Below, one piece after another: positions 20,888 through 37,689 of a stretch of 64,000 bases of DNA. This DNA comes from Turbatrix aceti. Its lineage: Eukaryota; Nematoda; Chromadorea; Rhabditida; Panagrolaimidae. Location: assembly GCA_963969345.1 (NCBI GenBank), contig OZ017767.1, forward strand, positions 12,096,471 through 12,160,470, written 5' to 3'. The notes below the pieces were generated by a model that was given only the letters and a program-made list of their open reading frames with translations, searched no databases and was not told where the DNA came from. Within the stretch, counting starts at the first letter, position 1. Every line of letters starts with the position of its first letter. The position numbers were made by a program, and so were the translations under genes.

Positions 20888-23800
20888 ATGGCGCTAACTA
20901 AGAAGTTTACGACAGAGGTGGACGACCTCAGAAAGAAGGAAAAGGAAGCTGCAGACAAGGCTGCTGGTGATGCCCAACTTGTGAGTTGTTTTTGATCTTT
21001 TGTAGACGACTGGGTAATCTAACTGGATGCTTTTTAGACGGAAGAAGATCTCAAACTCAAGCAGCAGCTTGAGGCTATTGTTGCAAAACTGAAGGTTTGT
21101 TTTTTTTGTCATTTTGAGTTCTGAGTGCGTTTTTTGGGCCTAAATGAACCCTTTTTTACGTTTCTAGGAGAACTCGGAGCTCATTGCCTCGCTGGACGAG
21201 CTCAAAAAGCTGATCGTCGAGTCGACAACTTCGATGACGTCCGTTCCGAAGCCTCTCAAGTTCATGCTGCCGTTCTACGCGGATATGAAGGAAATCTACG
21301 AAGCCCTCCCCGAAGGCGACGTCAAGGCTCTCTGCGCCGACATCATTTCCGTCCTCGCGCTCTGCTCTGAAAATCCTCAGGACTGCGTTAGATACCGTCT
21401 TCTGGGCCAGCAGAAAGACATTGCCGAGTGGGGTCATGAGTATGTTCGCAATCTGACATCTCAACTCCCTGAGATATGGCGTAACACCGCAACCGACGAT
21501 CGAGTTCGTCTGCGTCAACTCGTTCAGGACATTCTGGCCTTTGACATGAAGCATCTCGCTGAGGTTGAGGCTTTTGACCTGTTGTCTGAGATTGACCTAA
21601 TTCCTCTCATTGCTGATTTTGTCGAAGAAGTCGATCACGAGAGAGTTTGTCTCTACATGATGCGCAGCTCGCAGTTTTTGCCAGAACCCGATAACACGAC
21701 GACTATTCTCACCGTCATGAACATCTATCGTAAGTTCAACAAGTATGTCGATGCTCTGAGATGCGCTATCGTGCTCAACGATTTATCTGCGATTCTTGAT
21801 ATTCTCAACTCTTGTACCAACAGGTTTGTCTGTTTTTGAGGTGTTTTATTTAACTGCGTTTTTTTCAGACTCGAGCGCATACAGCTGTCCATCATCCTCG
21901 GTCGGCACCAACTTTTCCTCGAACGCGAAGACGATGAGATGGTCACCGAATTCAATTGCAACGTGTACGTTTCCAAGTACTTCCAGCTCCTGGCCAGCGA
22001 ACTCGACGTCATGCAGCCCAAGACTCCCGAAGACATCTACAAGGTCCACCTTGAGCCTAACCGTATGCTAATGTGATGATTCCTACATGAATTGTGAATT
22101 TTTATAGGCCCGGTAGTGTCCAGCCAGAGCAACGCGATGAAGACCGTCACCTTGTCCAATGCTCTTGTCAACGGCTTCGTGAACTGCGGTTTTGGCGTCG
22201 ACAGCGTCCTTGACACTGCTGACAACGCAAACAAGTTTTTCCAGCGTTGCAAGGAATGGCATCTCTTTTCGGCTGTCTCGTCGCTTGGCTTGATCCATCG
22301 CTGGGACGTAGACAAGGGTCTCAGCGAAATCGATCGTTTCCTCTACACAAACGACGATTTTGCTCGAGGCGGCAGTCTTCTGGCTATTGGAATTATTTCC
22401 AGCGGCGTTCAAGATCCCTGCGATCCTGCTTCTGCGATCCTTGTCGAGCACCTTAACAAGGAACAGCTTCCAATGCGAGTTGGTAGCATCCTGGGTCTCG
22501 GTCTGGCGTATGCAAACAGCCGCAGGGAGAACGTCGTCAAAGAGGAAGAAGGTGGTGTCATCTTTGAGCTCAAGAAGGTCCTCAACGGCGCCGAAGGCAA
22601 TGCTGAAGTAAAGGGCATGGCTGCCCTCGCTCTGGGATACATCCTCGTCGGATCCGGCGACAGCACGGTGGCCGATGACATGCTTCAGGTTCTACTTGAG
22701 TGCAGCGAACAGGATTTGAAGAGCGACCCCAACTGGGGATTTGTGGCTCTTGGTCTTGCGCTGCTTTTCATGGGTGAGTTTTTTTATATATAACTGCATA
22801 TTGCGATTTTTTTAAACTTACATGTATTTTTTTTTATGATTTAAAAATAAAAAATACTATTATACAAATTTGTTTATTTATTTTTATTTCAGGCATGCAG
22901 GATCGTAGCGAAGTCTTTGTCGAAACGCTCCGAATCATCCCAGAACCCTTCGGCAGCATGCTGTCGACCCTCGTCGACGTCTGCGCCTACGTCGGCACCG
23001 GCAACGTTCTCAAGATCCAGTCGCTGCTCCACATTTGCAACGAACACTTTGAGACACCCGAAACCAAGCGTCGATCGAATAAGAGCAAGGAAAAGGCAAA
23101 GGCAGAAGCCGAAAAGTCGGGTGATCCTGAAAAGGTTGACTTTTCCCACCAGCAAGCTGTCGCTGTCCTCGGGATTGGCCTCATCGCGATGGGCGAAGAA
23201 ATCGGCTCCGCCATGGCTCTGCGCATCTTTGAACAGCTCTTCCGCTACGCCGAACCCGCGATCCGACGCGCTATTCCGCTGTCCATGGCTCTGCTTTCCA
23301 TCAGCAACCCCCAGCTCAACGTGATCGACAAGCTCTCCAAGTTCACCCATGACAATGACTCGGAAACCGCCCAGAACGCTACGATTGCCCTTGGTCTCGT
23401 CGGCGCCGGCACGAACAACACCCGCATCGTTTCGATGCTTCGCCAGCTCACTAACTTCCACTACCGAAGCGCGTCGTCCATGATGCTGCTCCGCATCGCG
23501 CAGGGCCTGACCCATCTCGGCAAGGGCACGATGACGCTCAACCCCTTCCACTCGGATCGCGAGCTTCTCTGTCTCGCCTCTGTTGCGGGTCTTCTGACGG
23601 TCTGCTTCTCTTTCCTTGATAGCAAGACTTGTAAGTTAGCTTTTTGGAAGCGAGTTACGTCAAATGTGGTTTTAGGCATCCTCAACGACCGCCAGCACTA
23701 CCTCTTCTACGCCCTCGTCCTGGCCATTCAACCCCGACAACTCATCACTCTCGTCGAAGACGAAGACAAGCCAAACAGCTTGAAGCAGGTTAATGTGCCC

Positions 23801-24081
23801 GTCCGCGTCGGACAGGCTGTCGATGTCGTTGCCATTGCTGGCAAGCCCAAGACCATCACCGGCTTTCAGACTCATACGACGCCGGTCCTGCTTGCCTACA
23901 ACGAACGCGCTGAACTCGCTACCGATGAATGTGAGTTTCTAAAAATAACGTTTAAATTATTGGGTTTTATAACGTTTCATTTTTAGACGTACCGCTGACT
24001 CCCTACGTCGAAGGCCTCGTCATCCTCAAGAAGGTTACCGACGTCGAGATGACCGATGTATCTAAATCCAAGTCTAAGTAA
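20888..24081 (+). CDS. rpn-1: 26S proteasome regulatory subunit RPN1 (PSMD2)
   Basis: This is the largest non-ATPase scaffold of the proteasome base, which receives ubiquitin receptors and shuttle factors. Eight exons: 20888-20980, 21038-21094, 21168-21823, 21869-22062, 22108-22773, 22893-23630, 23676-23930 and 23987-24081. All phases fit, giving 917 aa against about 908 in human PSMD2. The N-terminal part has the charged helix DDLRKKEKEAADK and LKFMLPFYADMKEIYEALP. The central toroid of PC repeats shows GSILGLGLAYANSRR, AALALGYILVGSG and NATIALGLVGAGTNN. The C-terminus has YVPLTPYVEGLVILKK, followed by a lysine-rich tail not present in human. AATAAA at 24210 suits as poly(A) signal. Confidence 0.96.
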
Positions 24082-24846
24082 GTTTAAGCAGGATGGTGTG
24101 CTGCGGCGACACTGGTTAATTGATCAAATGTGGGGTGAACTGAACTCCGTTTTGCTGTGTGTTTTTTACTCTATTACGGTAATGATTGTCATCCCGTAAC
24201 CGTCTGTTCAATAAATTATTGGTGTATTCTGAAGTTTGGGGTTGGTTACGGTTTTTATTAAAAATTAAAAAAAGAAGTTAAACTTTTGTTACTGTTGGTA
24301 ATCAAATTTTTGTGTACAAAAAATTGGCAATTAAAACCGTTGAGATTTTGTGGTCATAATTTTTTTAGTCACAAGTCAGTGATTTTTGTAACAAAAAGTC
24401 ATGGTACCGAAAGTGATCGATTTTGAATCGTAGAGAACTCCCAAAGCCCGCCACGTTTCAACGTGAGATGTGTCGTGTCGTCAACTAAGAATCTTTTTTA
24501 TTGGATTCATCGATAGCGATGTCGGGGTTCAGCTAAACTCATTTGCGGGAGTGCAACGATATGCGTTTACCTAGTTATGGAGTAGGCCCGTGAATCAGGT
24601 GCAGATCGATATAATCTGTGCGCAGCGCTGAAAGTTGTCCTTCTACAACAGGCATTACAGCTGACTCCTGATGTGCAAAAAACGGTAGCCGGCACATTCA
24701 AATTTTTGCAACAACAATAACGTGAGTTTTTCTACATTTTTTGTTGCTGATTTGCATGCATTTACCCATCAAATTTTCTTCCGCCGTCGTCACTTCCAGT
24801 TTTTTGTCTGTTCAACTCACTGTTACACCGAGTGGGTGATTTCGTT
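24082..24846. other. Intergenic spacer upstream of the Na+/K+-ATPase gene
   Basis: It holds the rpn-1 3' UTR and the pump's promoter. One small hairpin, CACGTTTCAACGTG, is at about 24451. GC content rises between 24400 and 24660 without a frame. No RNA gene could be identified there. Confidence 0.4.
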
Positions 24847-27800
24847 ATGGGCTCGGAAACTCTAGCGAGTCGTACGGCATCTGGTACGAGTGAGGAATCA
24901 TCGACAAGTGATGATACCAAGAAGAAAAGCAAGGATGTCAAACGCTTGGCGTTGAATGATCTCAAGAAAGAGGCAAAGTTCAACTACCATACCCAAGCTC
25001 TCGATAAGTTTTATGACGGGTTTCACACCAACATCGAAACTGTAAGTGTCAAAGCGTTTACATTTTTTTGTTTTTTTAGCCTTGTATTTTTTTTAGGGTT
25101 TGACAGAGAAGCAAGTTCATGAGTATCGTGCTCGAGACGGTCCGAATTCCTTGTCACCACCGCACACGACTCCAGCATGGGTGAAGTTTGCCAAAAACCT
25201 TTTTGGAGGTTTTTCCCTGCTCCTCTGGATTGGTGCTTTTCTTTGCATTATTGCATTCTCCGTCGACGTTTTTGCAAACGAAAATCCTCCTAAGGATAAC
25301 GTAAGTTGTTCGAGTTTTCTGCGTTTACAAATATATACAAGGCCAATTGACTTACAGCTCTATCTTGGAATCGTTTTGATCGCCGTTGTCGTCATTACGG
25401 GCGGCTTCCAGTATTACCAGGAATCAAAATCAGACAAAATTATGGAAACATTCAAGAACATGGTCCCGCTGCACACACTTGTTCTGCGTGAAGGGAAGCG
25501 ACGGTCAATTAACACGCAGGAACTTGTCGTTGGCGATGTCGTCGAGGTCAAATCTGGCGACCGCATTCCAGCCGACATACGTATCATCAAGTCGGCGGGT
25601 CTCAAAGTGGATAATTCATCTCTGACCGGTGAATCTGAACCCCAAGCCCGTGTGCCAGATTTTACGGAAGGCAGATCTGCAGACGGCAGGGATCCTGAAA
25701 CTGTCAGTCCTCTGGAAGCTCGTAATCTTGCTTTCTTCTCAACCCACGCCATCGAAGGCACAGCTACCGGCGTTGTTATCTTTACCGGTGATCGCACTGT
25801 CATGGGTCGTATTGCTCATTTGGCGTCCGACATCCAGACTCGTACAACACCGATTGCACGTGAAATCAAGCACTTTATCCACATCATCACGGGATTTGCC
25901 TGCACACTGGGTGTTACGTTTTTTATCATTGCATTACTTCTTCGCTACAATTGGCTGACAGCTGTTGTCTTCCTCATCGGCATAATTGTTGCCAACGTCC
26001 CTGAAGGCTTACTTGCGACTGTCACTGTCTGTCTGACTTTGACTGCCAAGCGCATGGCCGCAAAGAACTGTCTTGTCAAGAATCTAGAAGCTGTGGAGAC
26101 TCTAGGCTCAACTTCAACCATCTGCTCGGACAAGACAGGCACTCTCACGCAAAACCGCATGACTGTTGCCCATACCTGGTATGATTTTACCGTTTCGGCA
26201 TGTGATACTTCTGAGACATTTGTTGGCAAGGAAAAAGAATCCATCGGTGAAACCGAAAACTCGTTGCTTCGAATTGCTGCACTCTGCAATCGGGCTGAAT
26301 TTAAGAATCCGGAAGACAATGAAATTGTTCAGCGTCGTGAATGCACGGGTGATGCTTCGGAAATTGCAATTCTGAAGTACACCGAACTGACGATGAAGAA
26401 TGTTTTGCAATATCGTCAGAAGAACAAAAAAATTATCGAGATTCCTTTCAACTCGACAAATAAGTACCAGGTATGTACATAATCATACATTTATCGTAAA
26501 TTGTTTATTTTTTTACAGGTGAGCATTCACGAAACAGACGACGATGATGAGCGTTACCTGTTGGTAATGAAGGGTGCTCCTGAACGAATTCTGGATCGTT
26601 GCTCGACGATTCTTGTCAAAGGCAAAGAACTTCCACTCGATGCCGCTTTGAAAACAGAATTCAACGTTGCTTACCTCGATCTCGGCAGCATGGGCGAGCG
26701 CGTCCTGGGCTTTTGCGACTTTCGACTCGATGCCAAAACGTACCCCCGAGACTTTAATTTCGTTACCGAAAAGCCTAATTTTCCGCTAGAAAATCTTCGT
26801 TTTGTCGGTCTTGTCTCTATGATCGATCCTCCCCGAGCAGCTGTGCCAGATGCTGTTGCAAAATGCCGTAGCGCAGGTATCAAAGTCGTCATGGTCACAG
26901 GCGATCACCCTATCACTGCCAAAGCTATTGCAAGGAACGTCGGCATCATCACTGAACAGAGCAAGACCACTGAAGACCTTGCAATCGAACGGAGGTGTGC
27001 TGTCGAAGACGTCGATCCCCGTGAAGCAGTTGCTGCCGTTATTCATGGTTCAGATCTCCGTAACATGGAACCCAAGGAGCTAGCTGAAGTTATCAAACTT
27101 CATCACGAAATTGTCTTTGCCCGAACTTCACCCCAGCAGAAATTGATGATCGTCGAAGGTTTCCAGGCACAGGGACAGATCGTAGCCGTGACCGGAGACG
27201 GTGTCAACGATTCTCCGGCCCTCAAGCGGGCGGACATCGGTGTCGCAATGGGTATTTCGGGATCAGATGTCTCAAAGCAGGCTGCGGACATGATTCTCCT
27301 CGATGACAACTTTGCATCTATTGTTGTAGGCGTTGAAGAAGGGCGTCTGATTTTTGACAACCTGAAGAAGTCCATCGCTTACACGCTGACGTCAAACATT
27401 CCTGAGATTTCCCCCTTTCTGACTTACATTCTCTTTGGCATCCCACTTCCCCTCGGCACCGTCACCATCCTCTGCATTGATCTTGGCACCGACATGGTCC
27501 CCGCTATTTCGCTAGCCTATGAGGCTGCTGAAGCAGATATCATGAAACGCAAGCCTAGAAATTCAGGTCGTGACAAGTTGGTCAATTCACGGCTTATTTT
27601 GCTGTCTTACTTTCAAATTGGTGTTATACAAGCGCTGGCTGGATTCTTTACTTACTTTTGGGTCATGGCGGAAAACGGATTCTGGCCCTTAACGTTGCTC
27701 GACATGCGAGCTCAATGGGATGATAAGAAAAACAATTGGGTCGAGGATACTTACGGACAACAGTGGACGTTTCAGAATCGAAAAATTTTAGAATACACCT

Positions 27801-28164
27801 GTCAGACTGCTTTTTTTGTCTCAATTGTCATCGTTCAGTGGGCCGATCTAATTGTCTCGAAGACTCGTCGCAATTCCATCGTGCAGCAAGGCATGTCGAA
27901 CTATGTTCTAAACTTTGGTCTGGTATTTGAGACAATTCTTGCGGTTTTTCTCTGCTACTGTCCTGGCTTGGATAAAGGACTGAGGATGTATGGATTACGG
28001 TAAGAAGATTTGGGTTGCTTCATGTGACTAACTTTTTTTTAAGATTCTCATGGTGGTTTCCGGCTCTCCCATTTGCCGTTCTGATTTTTTGCTACGATGA
28101 AACGCGTCGATTGCTCATTCGTCGTTTTCCCGGTGGATGGGTTGAACAAAATTCGTATTATTAA
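24847..28164 (+). CDS. Na+/K+-ATPase alpha-type P-type ATPase
   Basis: A P2C ion pump of the plasma membrane. Exons 24847-25041, 25097-25300, 25358-26470, 26519-27999 and 28044-28164 encode 1037 aa. Actuator TGES (SSLTGESEP); phosphorylated Asp in [13 protein letters not shown]; nucleotide site KGAPE; hinge [18 protein letters not shown]4 reads [14 protein letters not shown] and M6 [15 protein letters not shown], as in Na,K-ATPases. The C-terminus is NSYY, close to the usual ETYY that closes the Na+ site. The N-terminal 35 residues are a Ser/Thr-rich extension. M2 region [16 protein letters not shown] departs from the most conserved form, so this may be one of the divergent worm paralogues (CATP type). 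Confidence 0.95.
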
Positions 28165-28510
28165 TTTTTTTGTACTGGAAATGATAAATATATATTGTGT
28201 ATTATTATACATAAATTACGTCAAGAATAAAACACAAAAATGAGCAGCAATTCAAGAAAATCTGCGTTGTCGCCTCTTTACGGCTAGACTAAGTGCGCAA
28301 ACGATAACACGACGCCAGCCTATCTCATTATTTGGCTTCCTTTTTCGTTGATGTGAGCAATTTGTGTTTGTATTTGTGTCGGGTGTTCGTGTTGCATCGT
28401 GTCGTTATCACTTTTAGCACAACCTACCTCGATCAGCAACACCGACAGCAGCCATTGATTTTGGAGGTGCATTCAGCGTCAATTGACTTGCACGCAATTG
28501 CGGTTGCGAC
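28165..28510. other. Intergenic spacer between pump and ABC transporter
   Basis: 346 bp with an AATAAA at about 28226 for the pump. The remainder is the presumptive promoter of the MRP gene; nothing else is seen. Confidence 0.4.
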
Positions 28511-33585
<5,075 letters not shown>

Positions 33586-33826
33586 ATCTTGTCATTTTTT
33601 TGTTTTATAGAATAAATAATAATTAGTTTTGTGCAATTACTGATTTGGAATATGTATTCTTGGTTGCCATAAATATGGACGTCAGTTCCGCTTCAATATT
33701 TGTAACACCAAAACCGTTTTTTGTGGTCTAGTTTTTTTAGTTTATGTTTTTCAAACATGAAAAAAAATGCAAAAAAAACAAAAGGCGGGAAATTTTTTAT
33801 AACTAGAGATGGAGTATGTTTCTAAA

Positions 33827-34878
33827 TCACTGCTTTGCAGCTCTTGCAGCAGCAGCAGCGGCAATTCTTCTTCTCCTTTCATCTTGGCCAATTTTGATAG
33901 GCTCCAGACTGTCGTCATAGTCTTCGGTTTTCTTAGACGCCGGAAATACCTCAAGCCCAATGTTTTCGTCCATGTCGGCCGTATCCTCCTTCGGGGTACC
34001 ACAGTCATCATCCGGCAACGCCTGCGGTGTTCTGACGGAAGAGGGAGCAGGATCAACTACGCGTCGGCTGTTGACGGGAGCGGGAGCAATGACATGTTGG
34101 CTAATGACTCGTCCTCCTGGATTAAGAGCATCTGTAGGGTTCGGCGAAGACGACTGCCTGAAGACAGCCTGGGTGGGTTGGCGATTCCACGCGCTGTAAG
34201 CCGGATGGTAGCCCTGAACGGGATCGTCTATGACGGACGTTGAGTAATGACGCACCGGCGGGCGTACAGGTGTGTAGTTGTTTCGTTGATTCACTGAAAC
34301 TGACCGGTAATACGTGTAGGGACGGGCAGGGGCATCAAAGGAGCTGTCGACGTCGGAATAAGTTGCATCAGTGCTGCCTGAGTTTTTGACGATTCCATAA
34401 ACGGGTACACGAACTACTCCTGTCGGGGCTAGAAAATACGATACCGTAAAAAATTCAGCAAGGATAAAAACCTACAAAGAGGTCTCAACATCGCGGAATC
34501 CATGTTCACCGGGACAGGCTGTGAAAAGTACCTCACCGCAACGGGTTGAACGTTGCCCTGTACAACTTCCGCATACGGTAGACTGTCAAAGTTGATAGAA
34601 GATGGATCAACGGCAGAACGAGGTGACGAAACAGCCTGGTAGAAGCCAGTCGGGGGTCTCAGAATTCCGGTTGTTTGGGATTGAACTGCCTGAGATCCGT
34701 AGTAGTACGGGGCTCCGTACGAGTACGACGGATTCGATGAACCACCATAACTTCCTCCATAACTAGTCGCGCTTGACGTCGAACAACAAAAAGGCCAACC
34801 GTTAGCATCTACCTGGCTGAGAAGAGTGGGCAGAAAAAGAAGAAAAAGCAAAGTGTCATGATACAGCGACTGTCCCAT
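33827..34878 (-). CDS. Secreted Tyr/Pro/Ser-rich protein, unrecognised
   Basis: Exons 34476-34878 and 33827-34428 encode 334 aa. An N-terminal hydrophobic stretch (LLFLLFLPTLLSQVDA) is a probable signal peptide, followed by a CC pair and a Gly-Tyr-Ser repeat region (SYGGSYGGSSNPSYSYGAPY). The middle is rich in Pro, Val and Tyr (VRPPVRHYSTSV). The C-terminus is acidic, then ends RRRRIAAAAAARAAKQ. This composition suits a cuticle or extracellular-matrix component; no domain is recognised. The donor GTAGGT at 34475 was chosen because it keeps the frame. Confidence 0.6.
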
Positions 34879-35993
34879 GACTCTGATAGAAAGAATAATT
34901 GTTTGTCAAACGGTTCACATTTATTTGTAAGTGGGGTATCATCATCATTGTCTATTGTTAACAGTCGACAACAACAAGAGTACCAAATCGAAGGTCGCCG
35001 TGACAAAAAAATATTATAAACAGGTTACGGAAAATTTGTCCCAGTTGACATGTGCAAGTTTGAAAGAAAAACCAACCAATCATTTCCAAGTGATAACAAC
35101 TTGCTTATATGATAGAATTTGCAGGTAAAAAAAGGTTTCCTGCACGTGACAAGGAAAAAAACTGGTTTACAACTTGATCATGGTTGCAATCACCGGATCA
35201 CAGGAACAATAAGCAGTGATCTGTTGTTGTCACTTTATGTTGTTAACCCTAACGTCCTAGCAAATTGAAAACGGTTTAAAAAATTGTGATCTAATTGAGT
35301 GCGTAGTTAAATTTAAATTGGTAATTTTCGTTGCAGAGCCACTTAAACCCAGAAAACGACCCCCCTCCCCTCCCCCAGTAAAAAATGCCACAGTTTTCGG
35401 TGAGTAACAAATTTTAACAAAAAATCAAAAATTCAAAAGGAAAAAATGTTACAAGAATAATCGTCGATCGTGATGTTCAAAAATCGTGGAAAGGAGTCGT
35501 TGCAAAACGAGTCATTTGAAAAACAGCTTGAAAAATGACGTTTTGTCGTTGTTGAAAAAGTGTAAGAAACCAAGAGCAACATTTCTAGGCGAAGGTGCGG
35601 TCGCGAACAATTTCAAGCATCAACTTCTTAGAGTGGGGGATATCTACGAATCAACATTTTTGTGCCGTTGATGGCTTGTTTGAAAGCTCAGGACATGCCC
35701 TAACAATTTTGTCAGATGCCATCATTGAAAAATCAAAAATGCCAATGCGCGAAGCTGCCAAAGTCAACATTATACGTGCGAATGAACGCTGTTTTACGCT
35801 CCATTGTCGTGAAAGTGAATGCTGTATATACAGGATTTGACCGCGTTTTTTATTACTTTTTATCTTTTCTGTTTTTTTTTCAGCTTGATATGTGCCAAAA
35901 ACAGTTGTTGTTTATGCATCTGAATCCTCGACGACTGCTTGAACGATGCCGATCGTTGTGAATTCTTGATCAACTGGCGTCGGAGCCAGTCTA
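34879..35993. other. Intergenic, with a possible gene remnant at 35590-35960
   Basis: From about 35595 one frame reads for 81 codons and includes GLFESSGHALTILSDAI. A later frame begins after TTTTTTTTTCAG at 35883 with LDMCQKQLLFMHLNPRR. These composition-normal segments, frame changes and an intron-like gap suggest decayed exons, but I do not recognise the family. The CCCCCCTCCCCTCCCCC tract at 35360 is a low-complexity run. Confidence 0.3.
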
Positions 35994-36720
35994 ATGGTTT
36001 TCAGAACTCGCCGTAAGTTTTTTGACTGTTTTGTCATTCTCCCATTGTCTGCGAGGGCGTTTTTTGATACTTTTGGTTTAAATTTTCAACTATTTTTTTT
36101 ACATTATGCAAAACAACTGCAGTGAAAGAAATTTGTCTATCGATTAAAAATATTTTTTAATTTAATTACATTTTACAACAGATTCCTTTTATTTGAAAGT
36201 CGCGAACGCGACCTAAACATTTTTAGGCGTAAAGCCGACTAAGTTACCGGTAGATACGATCGTCGGCAACCGCTTCCAACTCATCGAACGCGTCCTGAAT
36301 CATCCGACCCTCGGGCCATCAATCAGCAAGGTGAGGATTTCGTTCTCAAAATGGACGCTGAAGTCAACGTTTTGTCACTTGTCAAGTCTGAAGCGGGATT
36401 CCTGCAGGCAGTGAGTTGAACTTTTATTTGAACCCCATAAAAGTTCATTTTTTTGTAGGTAAAAAGAAACAAATCTGTGCATCTCTTTGTCGATCTCGTT
36501 CACGGCGCCAAGTTCAAGTCTTTCGTTTACTTCGCAATTCGCTTTCGTCCGGGGCCGAGCATCAATGAGTGCTGGTGCGCGATGCCTTCCGGCAAGCTTT
36601 CGGTTGGCTCGGCGTCCCGCGTCGCGTGTTTCATTGGTGCATAAAATCAAGGCATTGGGGTACCTGGACCGAGCTGGATTCAGTTCGGGTTCTCACAAAA
36701 ACCAGTTAATTATTTTATTT
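35994..36720 (+). pseudogene. Decayed CK1/TTBK-type protein kinase
   Basis: Pieces of a nematode casein-kinase-1/tau-tubulin-kinase-like gene lie in order. MVFRTRR joins at 36227 to VKPTKLPVDTIVGNRFQLIE (the pre-loop segment). The frame then shifts to FVLKMDAEVNVLSLV near 36340 (the VALK...ME-V-VL region) and VHLFVDLVHGAKFKSFVYF near 36478 (the GRNEKFNFVVM region). Next come GKLSVGSASRVACFIG and, in another frame, KIKALGYLDRAGF near 36650, which corresponds to IHxLGYLHRDVKP. The Gly loop is replaced by LNHPTLGPSISK, the HRD motif is lost, and at least two frameshifts are needed. Confidence 0.6.
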
Positions 36721-37164
36721 ATTGGTACAAATGTGTTCGTTGTACGACAACACGAAAACAACAATGTACATTTTTATGGAAATTTGAACTATAGAGATCC
36801 ATAAACGATGATCAGTGTGGAAACCGAACACCTGGTAGGTACAACACTAACGATCAGGTTTTCAAACACCACGTTGTCGGGCAATGAAAAATATATCTGC
36901 TACCATGACAAAAACATCCTGAATACTATGTTGTTTTTCAGACCTGTTGTTTTTCGAACAAAGTGACAGAGATCAATGTAGATAGATTATAATGCAAATT
37001 TATTAGTTCACAACTATTTTTGTACTGTAACATGAAATATAAGAGATCGACATGGAAACATCACACAATATGTATACACATTGGATACGGTAGGTATATA
37101 TGTAGGTTTGATCCTACTACGAATTTGTACTTAAAGGGCATGGTACTACATATCGGATTCAGAT

Positions 37165-37554
37165 TTAGGCACTGGATACCGAAGACGTGTCATGTCGTCC
37201 ATCTTTGTAATCCAGGGAATCCGCGGTGTCGGATTCAGACGTGTAGTCACTGATTGTGTCCGTCGACGTCGAATAGGAAGTATAAGAGGATACCGAGGCG
37301 TCGTCATTATAGGACGAGAATGATGGCATACGCAACGATGGCTGCTTGGCGGTATCGTCGATGCAGAGCGTGATAATGTTCCGAGAATCGGAGATCGAAG
37401 GCCGCGGCGATCCAATTGACTCGACTTCAGCTTGCACTGCGGATTTGATGGCCTCTTTTGACTCCAGCGATAGTCGAAAATCAGGAGTACGTGTAAGGCC
37501 GATGAATTCGCCGACAAGGGAGAAGAAAGAGCCGTGGAGGTTGAGATGAGGCAT
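37165..37554 (-). CDS. Small Ser/Thr/Asp-rich protein (paralogue 1)
   Basis: A 129-residue frame starts MPHLNLHGSFFSLVGEFIGL, followed by TRTPDFRLSLESKEAIKSAV. A Met four codons upstream is possible, but the paralogue at 39124 starts at the aligned MPHL. The C-terminal half is low-complexity Ser-Thr-Tyr-Asp (SSYTSYSTSTDTISDYTSES), so likely disordered and phosphorylated. No family is recognised. It shares 60 N-terminal residues and an upstream DNA block with 39124-39309. Confidence 0.6.
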   Translation of the reverse strand: MPHLNLHGSFFSLVGEFIGLTRTPDFRLSLESKEAIKSAVQAEVESIGSPRPSISDSRNIITLCIDDTAKQPSLRMPSFSSYNDDASVSSYTSYSTSTDTISDYTSESDTADSLDYKDGRHDTSSVSSA

Positions 37555-37641
37555 TTGGTGAAACAAAATATTATAGGACGGGTTGTGTTGATCAGAAAAA
37601 GTGTTACCAAAGACTGTTATCGGAGCTCCTCTGGACGCGAC

Positions 37642-37686
37642 GCTTTTATGCTAAATCAGAGTCATATGGACTCCGCCTCAACTCTA
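37642..37686 (-). promoter_or_regulatory. Upstream block shared by the two small paralogues
   Basis: About 90-130 bp upstream of the start at 37554 lies TTTTATG...CATATGGACTCCGCCTCAAC. The same block, CATTTGGACTCCGCCTTAAC, precedes the paralogue at 39402-39440 at equal distance. Sharing a block within diverged flanks suggests a retained promoter element, or simply a recent duplication. Confidence 0.45.
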
Positions 37687-37689
37687 GTT

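Noticed and set aside
22889..23551. 220-codon antisense frame inside rpn-1
   Set aside because: Shadow of the strongly coding sense strand, with Asp/Glu/His-rich composition typical of antisense readings.
24400..24660. Possible small RNA gene in the GC-richer part of the pump's upstream region
   Set aside because: Only a 5-bp stem and no recognisable boxes; not enough to call.
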